47,692 nt of DNA from Deltaproteobacteria bacterium (GCA_016792625.1 JAEUKK010000134.1:1-47692), one strand, 5' to 3'; shown: positions 1-8,543, counted from the first letter of the stretch. Numbers and translations are program-made. The notes: generated by a model from the letters alone, not told the origin.

Positions 1-795
1 TGGTCGCCAGTCCTGGCCTTTAACCTGAATCATGGGCTGGTGATGTTCCGCTTCCACCTGCTGCAGCGGCATGTGCAGCCGCTGGGCGCGGTCGGCGGCC
101 TGCTCGCCTTCCTCGGGGGTGTGTGCGCGCTGGGGCTCGGCCTCCCCCTGGGCTTGCGCGCCGGCCGCGGTCAGCGGGGAAGGGGATGGGCGCTCGGAGT
201 GGTCTGGATCACGCTGTTCTCGCTCTCCGCCCTGCGCACACGCGCGCTGCCGCACTGGGGGGCGCCGGGCCTCGCCCTGCTCGCGCCGGCCGCCGCGCTC
301 CGCCTGCGCGGCCGCCCCGGCCTCGCCTCGACCCTGGTGCTCAGCGGGCTCGGGCTGTGTGTTTTGGTGTGGCTCCAGGCGGGCTTCGGCCTCCTCCCCC
401 TGCCTCCGGCGCTGGACCCGACCCGTGAGCTGCAGGGCTGGCGGGCCATGGGGGCGGCGCTGGAGCACGAACGCGCGGCGCTCGGGCCCAGCGCCCTCAT
501 CCTGAGCCCGCGCTACCAGCTCTCCTCCCAGGTCGCCTGGGCCCTGGGCGCCGATGCCCCAGTCGACCGGATCGGAGGGCGGCCCGATCAGTTTGATCTG
601 TGGGCCGAGCCCACCGCCCGACAGGGGAGGGACGCGGTGGTCTTCTGCGCAGAGCACCTGCCCTGCGCACGCCCTCCCGGCGCATGGGCGGGCGGCTGCG
701 TCGAGCGACCGGCCATCCTCCACCGAGACGAAGCCGGGCAGACCATGCGCGCGCTGCGGGTGTGGTGGTGTCGCGGCTTGGTTGGGCCCGACTGA
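1..795 (+). CDS. GT39-family membrane glycosyltransferase, C-terminal part (cut by window edge)
   Basis: The reading frame is open from base 1, so the start lies outside the window; 264 codons remain. Proteins of the GT39/PMT_2 (ArnT-like) group transfer sugars from polyprenyl-phosphate donors at the inner membrane. The visible part begins with a stretch resembling the family's 'P-V-x-x-x-N-x-x-H-x-W-x-x-x-x-F' segment (FNLNHG then FRFHLLQ), followed by three or four hydrophobic segments, an LPHWGAPG motif like the 'HW-x-AP' motif of the family, and a soluble tail (GWRAMG, LSPRYQL, GRPDQFDLW) of the kind that ends these proteins. The N-terminal catalytic Asp loop is not visible. No downstream partner is seen on this strand before 3674. 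The family call is fairly safe; the sugar and acceptor are unknown. Confidence 0.7.
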   Translation, partial: WSPVLAFNLNHGLVMFRFHLLQRHVQPLGAVGGLLAFLGGVCALGLGLPLGLRAGRGQRGRGWALGVVWITLFSLSALRTRALPHWGAPGLALLAPAAALRLRGRPGLASTLVLSGLGLCVLVWLQAGFGLLPLPPALDPTRELQGWRAMGAALEHERAALGPSALILSPRYQLSSQVAWALGADAPVDRIGGRPDQFDLWAEPTARQGRDAVVFCAEHLPCARPPGAWAGGCVERPAILHRDEAGQTMRALRVWWCRGLVGPD

Positions 796-949
796 GGTTT
801 AGACGGTTATGTCGTGAACCGGATACGTCGTTGTCGGTCAGGTCAGACGATTGTGTCACACGCCGACTGTGCGTCAGACATTCTCGTTGTGAGCGTCCGA
901 CAGGAACGTCGGAGATCTGCAGGAGTCGCAGCGCTCCGGCTGCCTCCCC

Positions 950-989
950 AAAACGACGCAGGCGCCGCGCTGCAGGAGCAGGCGGCGCC
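950..989 (-). terminator. Probable intrinsic terminator of metK
   Basis: A perfect 8-bp inverted repeat (GGCGCCGC at 961-968 and GCGGCGCC at 982-989, 13-nt loop) lies about 20 bases past the metK stop. Read on the minus strand it is followed, after a short GC spacer, by TTTT (plus-strand AAAA at 950-953). The U-tract is short and offset, so efficiency is uncertain. Confidence 0.5.
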
Positions 990-1009
990 CGAGAGCGCGA
1001 AGGGCCCGC

Positions 1010-2179
1010 TCAGCCGATGAAGGTCTTGAGCGCGTCGACCATGTCGGTGCGCTCCCAGGAGAAGCCCTGGTCTTCGCGGCCGAAGTGGCCGTAGGCAGCG
1101 GTGCGGCGGTACTGCGGGCGCAGCAGCTCGAGGTGGCGGATGAGGCCCGCCGGCTTGACCGGGAACAGCGCCCGCACGGCCTCGGCGAGGCGCTCGTCGC
1201 TGACCGCGCCGGTGCCGTAGGTGTCGACCATCACGCTCACCGGCTCAGCGACGCCGATCGCGTAGGCCAGCTGCACCAGGGCGCGCTTGGCGTAGCCCGC
1301 GGCGACGATGTTCTTGGCGATGTAGCGGCCGAGGTAGGCCGCCGAGCGGTCGACCTTGGACGGATCCTTGCCCGAAAACGCGCCGCCGCCGTGGGCGCCG
1401 TGGCCGCCGTAGGTGTCGACGATGATCTTGCGGCCGGTGAGGCCGCAGTCGCCCATCGGGCCGCCGACGACAAAGCGCCCGGTCGGGTTGACGTGGAAGA
1501 CGGTGTCTTTGTCGAGCATCTCGGCCGGAAGCGTCGGGCGGATGACCTTCTCGATCACGTCAGCGCGGATCTGGTCGAGGCTCACGTCGTCGCTGTGCTG
1601 CGAGGAGATGACCACGGTGTGCACGCGCACCGGCTTGCCGTCGCGGTACTCGATGGTGACCTGGCTCTTGGCGTCGGGGCGCGCCCAGGGCAGCTCATCG
1701 GTGCGCTTGCGCAGGTGGGTCATGTGCTCGAGCAGGCGGTGCGAGTAGGCGATGCTCATCGGCATGAGCTGCGCGGTCTCGTCGCAGGCGTAGCCGAACA
1801 TCATCCCCTGGTCGCCGGCGCCCTGCTCGACGTGCAGGCCCTGACCCTCGGTGACGCCCTGGCTGATGTCGGGGCTCTGCTGCTCGACCGCGACCATGAT
1901 GGCGCAGGTGTTGCCGTCAAAACCTTTGGCGCTGCTGTCGTAGCCGATGTCTTTGACGACCTCGCGCACGATGGTCGGGTAGTCGACGTGGCCGTGGCTG
2001 GTGATCTCGCCGGCCACGACGATGATCCCGGTCTTGGCAAGGGTCTCGCAGGCCACGCGGGCGCGCGGGTCTTGGGCGAGGTGCGCGTCGAGCACGGCGT
2101 CCGAGATCTGGTCGCACATCTTGTCGGGATGGCCCTCAGAGACGCTCTCGGAGGTGAACAGGTAGTCTTTGACAGCCAT
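1010..2179 (-). CDS. metK: S-adenosylmethionine synthetase (methionine adenosyltransferase)
   Basis: This cytosolic enzyme makes S-adenosylmethionine from methionine and ATP. The 389 residues match the usual length of bacterial MetK. Visible signatures are the N-terminal ESVSEGHPDK (His17, Asp19, Lys20, the ATP/metal site), GAGDQGMMFGYA (methionine-binding loop region) and the Gly-rich GGGAFSGKDPSKVDRS near the C-terminal half. The start is set by MAVKDYLFTSES, with GAGGAG about 10 bases upstream. The gene has its own promoter-like sequence about 110 bases upstream and a hairpin after the stop, so it is probably monocistronic. No truncation or odd residue is seen. The call is very secure. Confidence 0.97.
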   Translation of the reverse strand: MAVKDYLFTSESVSEGHPDKMCDQISDAVLDAHLAQDPRARVACETLAKTGIIVVAGEITSHGHVDYPTIVREVVKDIGYDSSAKGFDGNTCAIMVAVEQQSPDISQGVTEGQGLHVEQGAGDQGMMFGYACDETAQLMPMSIAYSHRLLEHMTHLRKRTDELPWARPDAKSQVTIEYRDGKPVRVHTVVISSQHSDDVSLDQIRADVIEKVIRPTLPAEMLDKDTVFHVNPTGRFVVGGPMGDCGLTGRKIIVDTYGGHGAHGGGAFSGKDPSKVDRSAAYLGRYIAKNIVAAGYAKRALVQLAYAIGVAEPVSVMVDTYGTGAVSDERLAEAVRALFPVKPAGLIRHLELLRPQYRRTAAYGHFGREDQGFSWERTDMVDALKTFIG

Positions 2180-2286
2180 GGCTTCGGCTCCTCAACGGCC
2201 TGCGGTGCGCGGCCGGGGACCGCGACCGTCGGCCGCGGCGACAGATGGGGGAGGGAGGGGCCCGCGGGGCGGGCGGCACGCGGAGC

Positions 2287-2316
2287 GGTCTACAAAACGC
2301 CGGCTTCGCCTGTCAA
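2287..2316 (-). promoter_or_regulatory. Sigma-70-type promoter of metK
   Basis: On the minus strand TTGACA (2316-2311) is a perfect -35 box. It is followed after 18 bases by TAGACC (2292-2287), a weak -10 box. The transcript would start about 100 bases before the metK ATG. The -35 box is convincing, the -10 box less so. Confidence 0.55.
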
Positions 2317-2408
2317 AGCGGAGCGGCGTTTACCCGGAAGGTCTCGGCAGACTGCCTGAGGTTTCCTGGGGAGATCCCCCGCGCGTGGGGCAGAGGATGA
2401 CCTCAACT

Positions 2409-2432
2409 GCATATCGCGATTGAGAGATATGC
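2409..2432. repeat. AT-rich inverted repeat, possible operator or 3' hairpin
   Basis: GCATATC and GATATGC form perfect 7-bp arms around a 10-base spacer. The element sits about 75 bases past the stop of the START-like gene and about 95 bases upstream of the metK -35 box. Its AT content stands out from the surrounding GC-rich DNA. It could be a regulator site or a transcript-end hairpin; no T-tract follows. Confidence 0.35.
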
Positions 2433-2507
2433 CACCGGAGCCGGCGGACACCTCTGCGGCCTCCTCGGCGGGAGCGGCGTCGCTGGGCCGATCTTCGTGC
2501 CCCTCGC

Positions 2508-3317
2508 TCAGAGCGGGCTGCCATCCGGACGGACCGCCGCCCCACCGCAGGTCGACTTGCCGGCCCGGGCGAGCGCCTCGACGCCCTTCAGCGTGTCCTC
2601 GACCGCGCCCGCGCTGAACTTGCTGGCCGGACCGGCGGGGATGCTGCCGCCCGGGTCTGACCAGACGTAGTACTGCACGAAGGTGCGGGTGGGGCTCAGC
2701 GAGATCATCGTCCAGGAACCCTTTGTCCACGCGATGGGGATGCCGTCGCCCTTGAGCGCGGGGTCGAGGCCGTCGAGCATGGCCTGGTCCTTGTGCACAT
2801 CTTCGAAGCCCAGCTCCCAGACCTTCCCGCCGGAGCTGGTGTAGAGCGGGCCGTTGTAGCGGATCCGCGTGATCCACCAGCGATCGCTGATCACCGGCAG
2901 GTCGATGTACTGAAAGATCAGGTGGTTGTGCGCGCAACGCTTACCCTGGAGCTTGCGGCTGTCCTTCAGGGGCATCGCGTTCTCGTGCAGGTCGGCGTCG
3001 ATGATCGCCGACCAGAGCTTCTCCACCGGCAGATCGACGACGGTGAGGCCGTAGCCCTTGGCCGAGGGCACCCCTTCAACCAGCTCGATGCCCTTGACCT
3101 TTTGGCCAGAGAGGGCCTGCTGAACCTGGCTCGCGGTGATCTTGGGCGCCGAGCGCACCATCCGCTGGCCGTTGGTGGCGCTGAGGATGGCGAGCAGGTC
3201 GGCGGCTTCGTCGGCGTGGGCCTCGGTGGAGAGGAGCCCGAGGGACACCCCGAAGGACAATCCGGCGGACAAGCAGAGCGCGCTTGCGGCGAGGCGGAGA
3301 GAGCGGAGGGCAGGCAT
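2508..3317 (-). CDS. Secreted START/SRPBCC-like lipid-binding protein
   Basis: The 269-residue product has a signal peptide (MPALRSLRLAAS to about residue 36, AHA then DEAA), so it is probably periplasmic. The mature part looks like a START/polyketide-cyclase (SRPBCC) fold: an N-terminal helix, a strand region with VDLPVEKLWSAIID, a central ISDRWWITRIRYN strand pair, and a C-terminal helix. This fold usually carries a lipid or other hydrophobic ligand in its cavity; none is identifiable here. I chose the ATG at 3317 because GGAG stands 8 bases upstream and the signal peptide starts there; the open frame runs further upstream to 3710 without coding character. It ends about 190 bases before the metK promoter. 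Function is unknown beyond the fold. Confidence 0.75.
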   Translation of the reverse strand: MPALRSLRLAASALCLSAGLSFGVSLGLLSTEAHADEAADLLAILSATNGQRMVRSAPKITASQVQQALSGQKVKGIELVEGVPSAKGYGLTVVDLPVEKLWSAIIDADLHENAMPLKDSRKLQGKRCAHNHLIFQYIDLPVISDRWWITRIRYNGPLYTSSGGKVWELGFEDVHKDQAMLDGLDPALKGDGIPIAWTKGSWTMISLSPTRTFVQYYVWSDPGGSIPAGPASKFSAGAVEDTLKGVEALARAGKSTCGGAAVRPDGSPL

Positions 3318-3673
3318 GCGGGCTCCAGGGCGCGGAGGTGGCGGGTGCGCGGCCCAGTGTTGCCCGATCTGGGGGCGGCGCGCTCGTCTCGGGGTGGCGC
3401 GACCGCGGCCAGGCGCTGTTCGGCGGCGAGCTCGCCGCGCACCCTCGAAAACCGGCGGCGGGGCTTCACATCGACCACGACGGCCCCTTGGTCCCGCCCG
3501 CGACCGCCGCCCCTGTGCGAAGATCGGCGCATCGGGGCGGCACAGGCGCCGCTCCGCTCCCCCTCTGCTGAAGGCGCCCGCGGGATGCACCGAGCCCCCG
3601 ATCTCCTCCCCCCGTTGAGCGACGCGCCCTGCCCCGCGGGGCAGCGACCGGCCTGCACGCGTGGGTTGCGACG
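3318..3673. other. Intergenic region between divergent genes
   Basis: This 356-base stretch separates the START-like gene (minus) from the plus-strand trio and should hold both promoters, but I see no convincing -35/-10 pair. It contains a perfect 16-bp palindrome, GCGGCGAGCTCGCCGC, at 3423-3438. Open frames crossing it look like GC-driven shadows. Confidence 0.45.
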
Positions 3674-4069
3674 GTGAGCGCCGCCCTCGACGAGGCCGCG
3701 CTCGCCGCACGCCACGCCGGCCTGCGCTGGATCGGCGCGCCGCTGCTCGTCTCGGGCGGCCTGCTCTTCTTTCTCGCCGCCACGGGCTGGGCCCAAGGCG
3801 GCGCGGCGGGCTTGGCGGCCTCGGCCTTCGCTGGCGCGCTGACCGCCTTGGCGAGCTTCGGGGTCAACCACGACACGGCCATGGCCCTGGCCATGCGGGC
3901 CGACCCCACCCGGCTCAGCCCCGCCCTGGCCCAAGAGGTCGCCGGGGAGCGCGAGCGCCTGCGCCGCGGCGCCCCCGAGCTTCGCCCCAACGTCGCCGCC
4001 GCGCTGACCCTCCCGCTCATCTGCCTCGGCCTGCAAGGCTGGGTCACCTGGAGCCTCTTTGGGGCCTGA
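3674..4069 (+). CDS. Small integral membrane protein, unknown function
   Basis: The 131-residue product starts at GTG and has about three hydrophobic segments: residues 18-36, a second around 45-62, and a C-terminal one at 108-128. A charged loop (GERERLRRGAPELRP) lies between the last two. I do not recognise a family. The stop overlaps the start of the next gene by 11 bases, which suggests translational coupling with the beta-propeller protein. It has no Cys or other catalytic motif that I can see. Confidence 0.55.
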   Translation: MSAALDEAALAARHAGLRWIGAPLLVSGGLLFFLAATGWAQGGAAGLAASAFAGALTALASFGVNHDTAMALAMRADPTRLSPALAQEVAGERERLRRGAPELRPNVAAALTLPLICLGLQGWVTWSLFGA

Positions 4070-5300
4070 GCGCGCGGGCCCTCCCGCGGCGGGCGGTCTG
4101 TCCGGCCCCGCGCGGCTGGTCGGGCTCGACCGCGCGCCGCTGGCCATGGTCAGCGAAGACGACCAACTGCACGTGATCGGGCCCGATGGGCGGGCCGCGC
4201 GCGCGGTCACCTTCAGCGCGGCGGCCGGTCGGCTCTGGGGCAGCGCCGAGCGTGGCGGCAGCACCTGGCCGGTCTGGTCCCCAGATCGACGCTGGTTGGG
4301 CTGTTTTCAGGTGGCCGACGGCGGTGACCCGACCGCCACCCAAGTCGCGGCCACTGAGGTCGACGGCGCCGAAGAGCGCGTGCTGCTGCGCCTCGACGAC
4401 TGCCTCCCGGTGCACCTGCAGTGGAGCCCCGACGGCGACCAGGTCGCCGTGCTCGTGCAGGCCGGCGAGCAGCTCCAGCTCTGGGTCTGCGCGCTCTCCG
4501 GTGCGCCCGCCCGCCTCATCGAGGAGGGGGCCCCGCTCTTCTTCTCGTGGGCCGAGGGCGGGGGTCGCCTGCTCGTGCACGCGGGCGGCGCGGGAGGGGT
4601 AGGCCGGGTGGCGATCCGATCCACCACCGGCACGGGGGAGGACGAGCCGCTGACCAGCCACGCCGGGCTGTTCACCACCCCGCACGCGGCAGGCGGGAGC
4701 TTGTTCTGGTCTGAGGCGGACGGTCAGGGTGCGGCCCTGGTTACCCGCGCCGCGGCCGGGGGGGGCCCCCGGGTGCTGCTGAGGTCGCGGCGGGTGCTCG
4801 GCTTCCTGCCCGACCCCACCGGCCGGCGCCTCGCGCTGAGCCGGGCCCGCGAGGATGGCCGCATCTACGACGGTCTGGAGCTGATGATGGTCGACAGCGG
4901 CGCGCACCGCCTGCTGGCGACCGGCCCGCTGGTGGCATTCTGCTGGACGCCGGACGGCAACGCCCTGCTGCTCTGCCGGCCGCTGGCGCCCCTCGGCGCG
5001 CTGCGCTGGAGCCTGCTCCGGGCCGGCGACCCGCCCGAGGCCGAGCGGGTGATCGGCGCCCTGCGCCCGACCCGCGACCAGCTGTTCCAGCTGCGCTTTT
5101 TTGAGCAGTTCATGCGCAGCCATCCGCCGGTCAGCCCCGACGGGGCGGCGCTGACCTGGGCGGGCTTCCCGGTGGATCCGGCCGCCCGACCCGGCGGCCG
5201 GCCTGAGGTCTACCTCGCTGACCTGCGCGGCGACGCGGGCGTGCAGGCCCTGGCGGCGGGCAGTTACGCCGTCTTCCCCCAAGCGGTCGGGTCAACCTGA
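4059..5300 (+). CDS. TolB/WD40-like beta-propeller protein, probably cytosolic
   Basis: The 413-residue product contains repeated blade motifs of the TolB/PD40 type: WPVWSPDRRWLGCF, LQWSPDGDQVAVLV, FFSWAEGGGRLLVH, FLPDPTGRRLALSR and FCWTPDGNALLLC. They are spaced about 45-60 residues apart, consistent with a six- or seven-blade propeller. No signal peptide or membrane segment is present, unlike TolB itself, so the protein should stay in the cytoplasm. The start shown is a TTG inside the end of the preceding gene; an in-frame ATG at 4147 (MVSEDDQL) is an alternative that would remove 29 residues. It lies in a short plus-strand operon. Ligand or partner is unknown. Confidence 0.65.
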   Translation: MGPERAGPPAAGGLSGPARLVGLDRAPLAMVSEDDQLHVIGPDGRAARAVTFSAAAGRLWGSAERGGSTWPVWSPDRRWLGCFQVADGGDPTATQVAATEVDGAEERVLLRLDDCLPVHLQWSPDGDQVAVLVQAGEQLQLWVCALSGAPARLIEEGAPLFFSWAEGGGRLLVHAGGAGGVGRVAIRSTTGTGEDEPLTSHAGLFTTPHAAGGSLFWSEADGQGAALVTRAAAGGGPRVLLRSRRVLGFLPDPTGRRLALSRAREDGRIYDGLELMMVDSGAHRLLATGPLVAFCWTPDGNALLLCRPLAPLGALRWSLLRAGDPPEAERVIGALRPTRDQLFQLRFFEQFMRSHPPVSPDGAALTWAGFPVDPAARPGGRPEVYLADLRGDAGVQALAAGSYAVFPQAVGST

Positions 5301-5340
5301 GGCAGCAGCGCCACGGTCGGCCCCCGCGCCCGGAGCCGCC

Positions 5341-5814
5341 GTGTCCCCGCTCAGCCCGCTGATTGACCTGCTCAAGCACAACCCCGCCGGTGCGCGGGCC
5401 AAAGAGGTGGTCGAGGGCACGCTGCGGGGGGTGCTCGATGAGCTGTTGACCGAGCGTGGCACCCCGGCGCGGGCCGAGCTTGACGAGGCGCAGGCCGCGC
5501 TCGCCGCCGCCCACGCCGCGATCAGCGCTCAAGAGGCGCGTTTTGTCGCGCTCCGGGCCGAGGTTGACGTGCTGGGCGCTGCTCTCGCTGCGCTGCAGCG
5601 CGGCCAGGACGATCTGCAGCTCGACCTGGCCGAGTCGCGCGAGGCGGCGGTGCAGGCCGAGGCCCGGGCCGACGCGGCGGAGCGGGCGCTCAGCGCGGCC
5701 CAGGCGCGCATCGCGGCCTTGGAGGCCGCCGCCGCAGCGGCGCCGGCGGTCGCGGAGCCCGCTGCGACGCCGCCCGCGAAGACGGCGCGCGCCCCCCGCG
5801 CCAAGAAGGGCTGA
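5341..5814 (+). CDS. Coiled-coil protein with basic tail
   Basis: The 157-residue product starts at GTG. Residues about 45-130 are Ala/Glu/Leu/Arg-rich and predict a continuous coiled coil; the tail is Pro/Ala-rich and ends basic (KTARAPRAKKG). The N-terminal 40 residues (LIDLLKHNPAGARAKEVVEG) may be a short helical cap. No enzyme motif is visible. It follows the propeller gene by 40 bases and probably shares its transcript. The downstream gene is convergent and begins only 11 bases later. Function unknown. Confidence 0.6.
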   Translation: MSPLSPLIDLLKHNPAGARAKEVVEGTLRGVLDELLTERGTPARAELDEAQAALAAAHAAISAQEARFVALRAEVDVLGAALAALQRGQDDLQLDLAESREAAVQAEARADAAERALSAAQARIAALEAAAAAAPAVAEPAATPPAKTARAPRAKKG

Positions 5815-5825
5815 GGCCCGCGCCC

Positions 5826-6875
5826 TCAGCGCAGGGGTGTCCAGGCCCCCGCGGGGAGCGTGGGCCCGGCCGGCGGGGTGTCGGCGGCGAGGATGTAGGT
5901 CGCCCGTCGGTTGCGCGCCTCGTCGGTGCCGTCGGGGGTGGGCACCATCAGGCCGCTCTCGCCGAGGCCCCGCAGGTAGATCGGCTGGGCGAAGCCGTTG
6001 GCGGCGAACCAGCCGGCGATCGCCCGCGCCCGCTGCTCGCTGAGGCGCTGGTTGCTCGCGCCGTCGCCGACGGTGTCGGTGAAGCCGGCCACGTAGAGGT
6101 TCACCTTGGCGATGGCCCCATACTTGGCCATCACGGCTTGGATCTCGTCGAGGGCCTTGCGCAGCTTCGGCTCTTCGCTCGGCCGGATGGTCGCTGCGCC
6201 GCTCTCGAAGACGACGTCCTCGTGCGGCACGTCGTAGTGCCAGGGGAAGAGCTGCAGCCCGGCCGAGAAGCCCTGCGGGTCGACCACCTTGAGATCGAGC
6301 CGCAGCGTCTCTTCGCCGTTGTCGCGCCAGCTGAGGGTGATCGGCGCGCCAGCGGGGCCGCCGGGGGCCTTCCCGCCGCCGATGAGCCCGCTGACCCCGT
6401 GCACGTCGACCTCGACCGCGCTCACCGCGCGGTCGACCCGCAGGCTGAGCGAGCGGGCCTCCGTGTCGACCTCATCGCGCTGGACGCTGATCTTGACCGG
6501 ATGGAGCTGCTCGACCTCAAGCTTGAGCGGCATGCTGCCCTCGCTGCCGTCCTCGGCCACGATCTGCAGGCTGCCCGCGCAGCTGTGTTTGCCCGGGGGC
6601 ACCTTCAGCTCGATCTTCACCCGCTCGCCAGCGCGGGCCGGGCCCTGGTGCTGCGTTTTGGTGGCCCCGCAGGCCAAGCTGACGCTCAGGCGGCTCAGCG
6701 GCGCGTTCACCTTCACGGTGACCGAGGGGTGGGCCTGGCCGACGAGGCCATAGCGCTGCACATCGAGCTGGACGGCGTCTTGGGCCTGGGCCACCCCGGC
6801 GGCGCCCCACAGCAGCAGCGCCGCCGCACCCTGGGCCACGCGTGGCCAACCCGGACAGAAACTGTCTGAAAACAT
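5826..6875 (-). CDS. OmpA-family outer-membrane/periplasmic protein
   Basis: The 349-residue product has a signal peptide (cleavage probably after VAQA, residue 31), a middle region of beta-rich segments (about 32-225), and a C-terminal OmpA-like domain (about 235-340). That domain shows VVFESGAATIRP, GFTDTVGDGASNQRLSEQRA and RNRRATYIL, the standard peptidoglycan-binding pattern with the conserved Asp and Arg. It should bind peptidoglycan non-covalently. The middle part is not a recognisable eight-stranded barrel, so the protein may be periplasmic or tethered. I chose the ATG at 6875 because AGGAGGAG stands just upstream; the open frame beyond it to 8672 is a shadow of the dehydrogenase gene. 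Confidence 0.85.
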   Translation of the reverse strand: MFSDSFCPGWPRVAQGAAALLLWGAAGVAQAQDAVQLDVQRYGLVGQAHPSVTVKVNAPLSRLSVSLACGATKTQHQGPARAGERVKIELKVPPGKHSCAGSLQIVAEDGSEGSMPLKLEVEQLHPVKISVQRDEVDTEARSLSLRVDRAVSAVEVDVHGVSGLIGGGKAPGGPAGAPITLSWRDNGEETLRLDLKVVDPQGFSAGLQLFPWHYDVPHEDVVFESGAATIRPSEEPKLRKALDEIQAVMAKYGAIAKVNLYVAGFTDTVGDGASNQRLSEQRARAIAGWFAANGFAQPIYLRGLGESGLMVPTPDGTDEARNRRATYILAADTPPAGPTLPAGAWTPLR

Positions 6876-7013
6876 CGCTCCTCCTGGCCTTGCCCGCAGG
6901 TCGGACAGGTTAGCCCGCTCGCCCCGCGGGGGCCGCCGCCCGCCCGGTCCTGCCAACGGCAGCGCGGCGCGCCGGGCCTCCGCACCACGCGCGCGCAGCG
7001 CGCAGGAGATCTC

Positions 7014-8543
7014 ATGATCCAGCCCATCGACGTCGCGGGCGTCCTCTCCCGCCTCGGCCTCGCCGAGGTCAACTCTGGCGCTTGGGTCTCGGGCCCCCTG
7101 CCGGTCAGCGGCCCGGTGGTCGCCTCGAACAACCCGGGCACCGGCGCTCCGCTGGCCAGCGTCCAGCTCGCCGGCCTCGCCGAGTACGAGCAGGTCGTGG
7201 CGGCGGCCCAAGCCGCGTTTCTGCGCTGGCGCGTGCTGCCCGCCCCCAAGCGCGGCGAGATCATCCGCGAGCTCGGCGACGCGCTGCGCGAGCACAAGGC
7301 CGACCTGGGCGCGCTGGTCAGCCTCGAGGTCGGGAAGATTCTGTCCGAGGGCCTCGGCGAGGTCCAAGAGAGCATCGACATGGCCGACCTCGCGGTCGGC
7401 TTCTCGCGCCAGCTCTACGGCCTGTCGATGCACTCCGAGCGGGCCCAGCACCGCATGTTTGAGCAGTGGCACCCGCTGGGCTTGGTCGGCGTGATCACCG
7501 CCTTCAACTTCCCCAACGCCGTCTGGGCCTGGAACGCCCTGGTCGCGCTGGCCTGCGGCGACGCCGTGATCTGGAAGCCCTCGATCAAGGCGCCCTTGAC
7601 CGCGATCGCCACCCACCAGATCTGCGCGGCGGTGCTCGATCGCCACGGCTTTGGCGGCGTGCTCGGCCTGATCATCGGCGCCGACGCCGAAGTGGGCGAG
7701 GCGCTCATCCACGACAAGCGTGTGCCGCTGATCAGCGCCACCGGCTCGACCCGCATGGGCCGGCACGTCGGCCAGGTCGTCGCCGGCCGGCTCGGCCGCA
7801 GCCTGCTTGAGCTCGGCGGCAACAACGCCATCATCGTCGACAACACCGCCGACCTCGACCTCGCGCTGCGCGGCATCCTCTTTGGCGCGGTCGGCACGGC
7901 CGGCCAGCGCTGCACGACGACCCGGCGCCTCTTCCTGCACGCCGACATCGCCGACGGCTTCACCCAGCGCCTCGTGCACGCCTACCGGCATGTGCGCATC
8001 GGCGACCCGCTCGACAGCAGCACGCTGATGGGCCCGCTCATCGATGAAGGCGCGGTGCAGGACTACGAGCGCGCGGTCAGCGCGGCGGTGGCCCAGGGGG
8101 GCACCCTGCTGGTCGGGGGCAAGCGCCTCGACCGGGCCGGCCACTACGTCGAGCCGACCATCATCGCCGCCCCGCACGACCTGCCCATCTGCCAGCACGA
8201 GACCTTCGCGCCGATCCTCTACGTGAGCACCTACACTGAGCTCACCGAGGCCATCGCTTGGCAGAATGACGTGCCTCAGGGCCTTTCGAGCTCGATCTTC
8301 ACCGATAGCTTCCGCAAGGTCGAGCGCTTCCTCGGGCCTGAGGGCAGCGACTGCGGCATCGCCAACGTGAACATCGGCACCAGCGGCGCCGAGATCGGCG
8401 GCGCCTTTGGCGGCGAGAAAGAGACCGGCGGCGGCCGCGAGGCGGGCAGCGACTCTTGGAAGGCCTACATGCGCCGGCAGACCTGCACGCTCAACGGCAG
8501 CAGCGCGCTGCCGTTGGCCCAGGGTGTGCGCTTCGACCTCTGA
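7014..8543 (+). CDS. amaB: ALDH7-type aldehyde dehydrogenase (piperideine-6-carboxylate/aminoadipate-semialdehyde dehydrogenase)
   Basis: This 509-residue enzyme belongs to the antiquitin (ALDH7A1) branch of the aldehyde dehydrogenases, which oxidises alpha-aminoadipate semialdehyde with NAD in lysine breakdown. Catalytic features are all present: FNFPN with the oxyanion Asn165, WKPS (Lys188, cofactor), ELGGNN with the general base Glu266, and GTAGQRCTT with the nucleophile Cys300. The ending (EIGGAFGGEKETGGGREAGSDS) is characteristic of this branch. The start is the ATG after GCGCAGGAGATCTC. No other lysine-catabolism gene is nearby, so the exact substrate is inferred from family only, and the symbol is tentative. 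Confidence 0.88.
   Translation: MIQPIDVAGVLSRLGLAEVNSGAWVSGPLPVSGPVVASNNPGTGAPLASVQLAGLAEYEQVVAAAQAAFLRWRVLPAPKRGEIIRELGDALREHKADLGALVSLEVGKILSEGLGEVQESIDMADLAVGFSRQLYGLSMHSERAQHRMFEQWHPLGLVGVITAFNFPNAVWAWNALVALACGDAVIWKPSIKAPLTAIATHQICAAVLDRHGFGGVLGLIIGADAEVGEALIHDKRVPLISATGSTRMGRHVGQVVAGRLGRSLLELGGNNAIIVDNTADLDLALRGILFGAVGTAGQRCTTTRRLFLHADIADGFTQRLVHAYRHVRIGDPLDSSTLMGPLIDEGAVQDYERAVSAAVAQGGTLLVGGKRLDRAGHYVEPTIIAAPHDLPICQHETFAPILYVSTYTELTEAIAWQNDVPQGLSSSIFTDSFRKVERFLGPEGSDCGIANVNIGTSGAEIGGAFGGEKETGGGREAGSDSWKAYMRRQTCTLNGSSALPLAQGVRFDL

Larger units (their letters stand above)
2180..2507. other. Intergenic region between the START-like gene and metK
   Basis: These 328 bases hold the metK leader and promoter (2287-2316), and an AT-rich inverted repeat (2409-2432). 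The leader of about 110 nt is GC-rich and can fold, but I could not match it to a SAM or SAH riboswitch core. No open frame with coding character is seen. Confidence 0.5.

Noticed and set aside
796..949. Gap after the glycosyltransferase gene
   Set aside because: I looked for RNA genes, promoters and small frames and found nothing that I could support.
2180..2290. SAM or SAH riboswitch in the metK leader
   Set aside because: The leader is GC-rich and foldable, but I could not find the conserved core of any class; a covariance search would decide.
1085..2359. Long plus frame across metK
   Set aside because: Antisense shadow; MetK on the minus strand is unmistakable.
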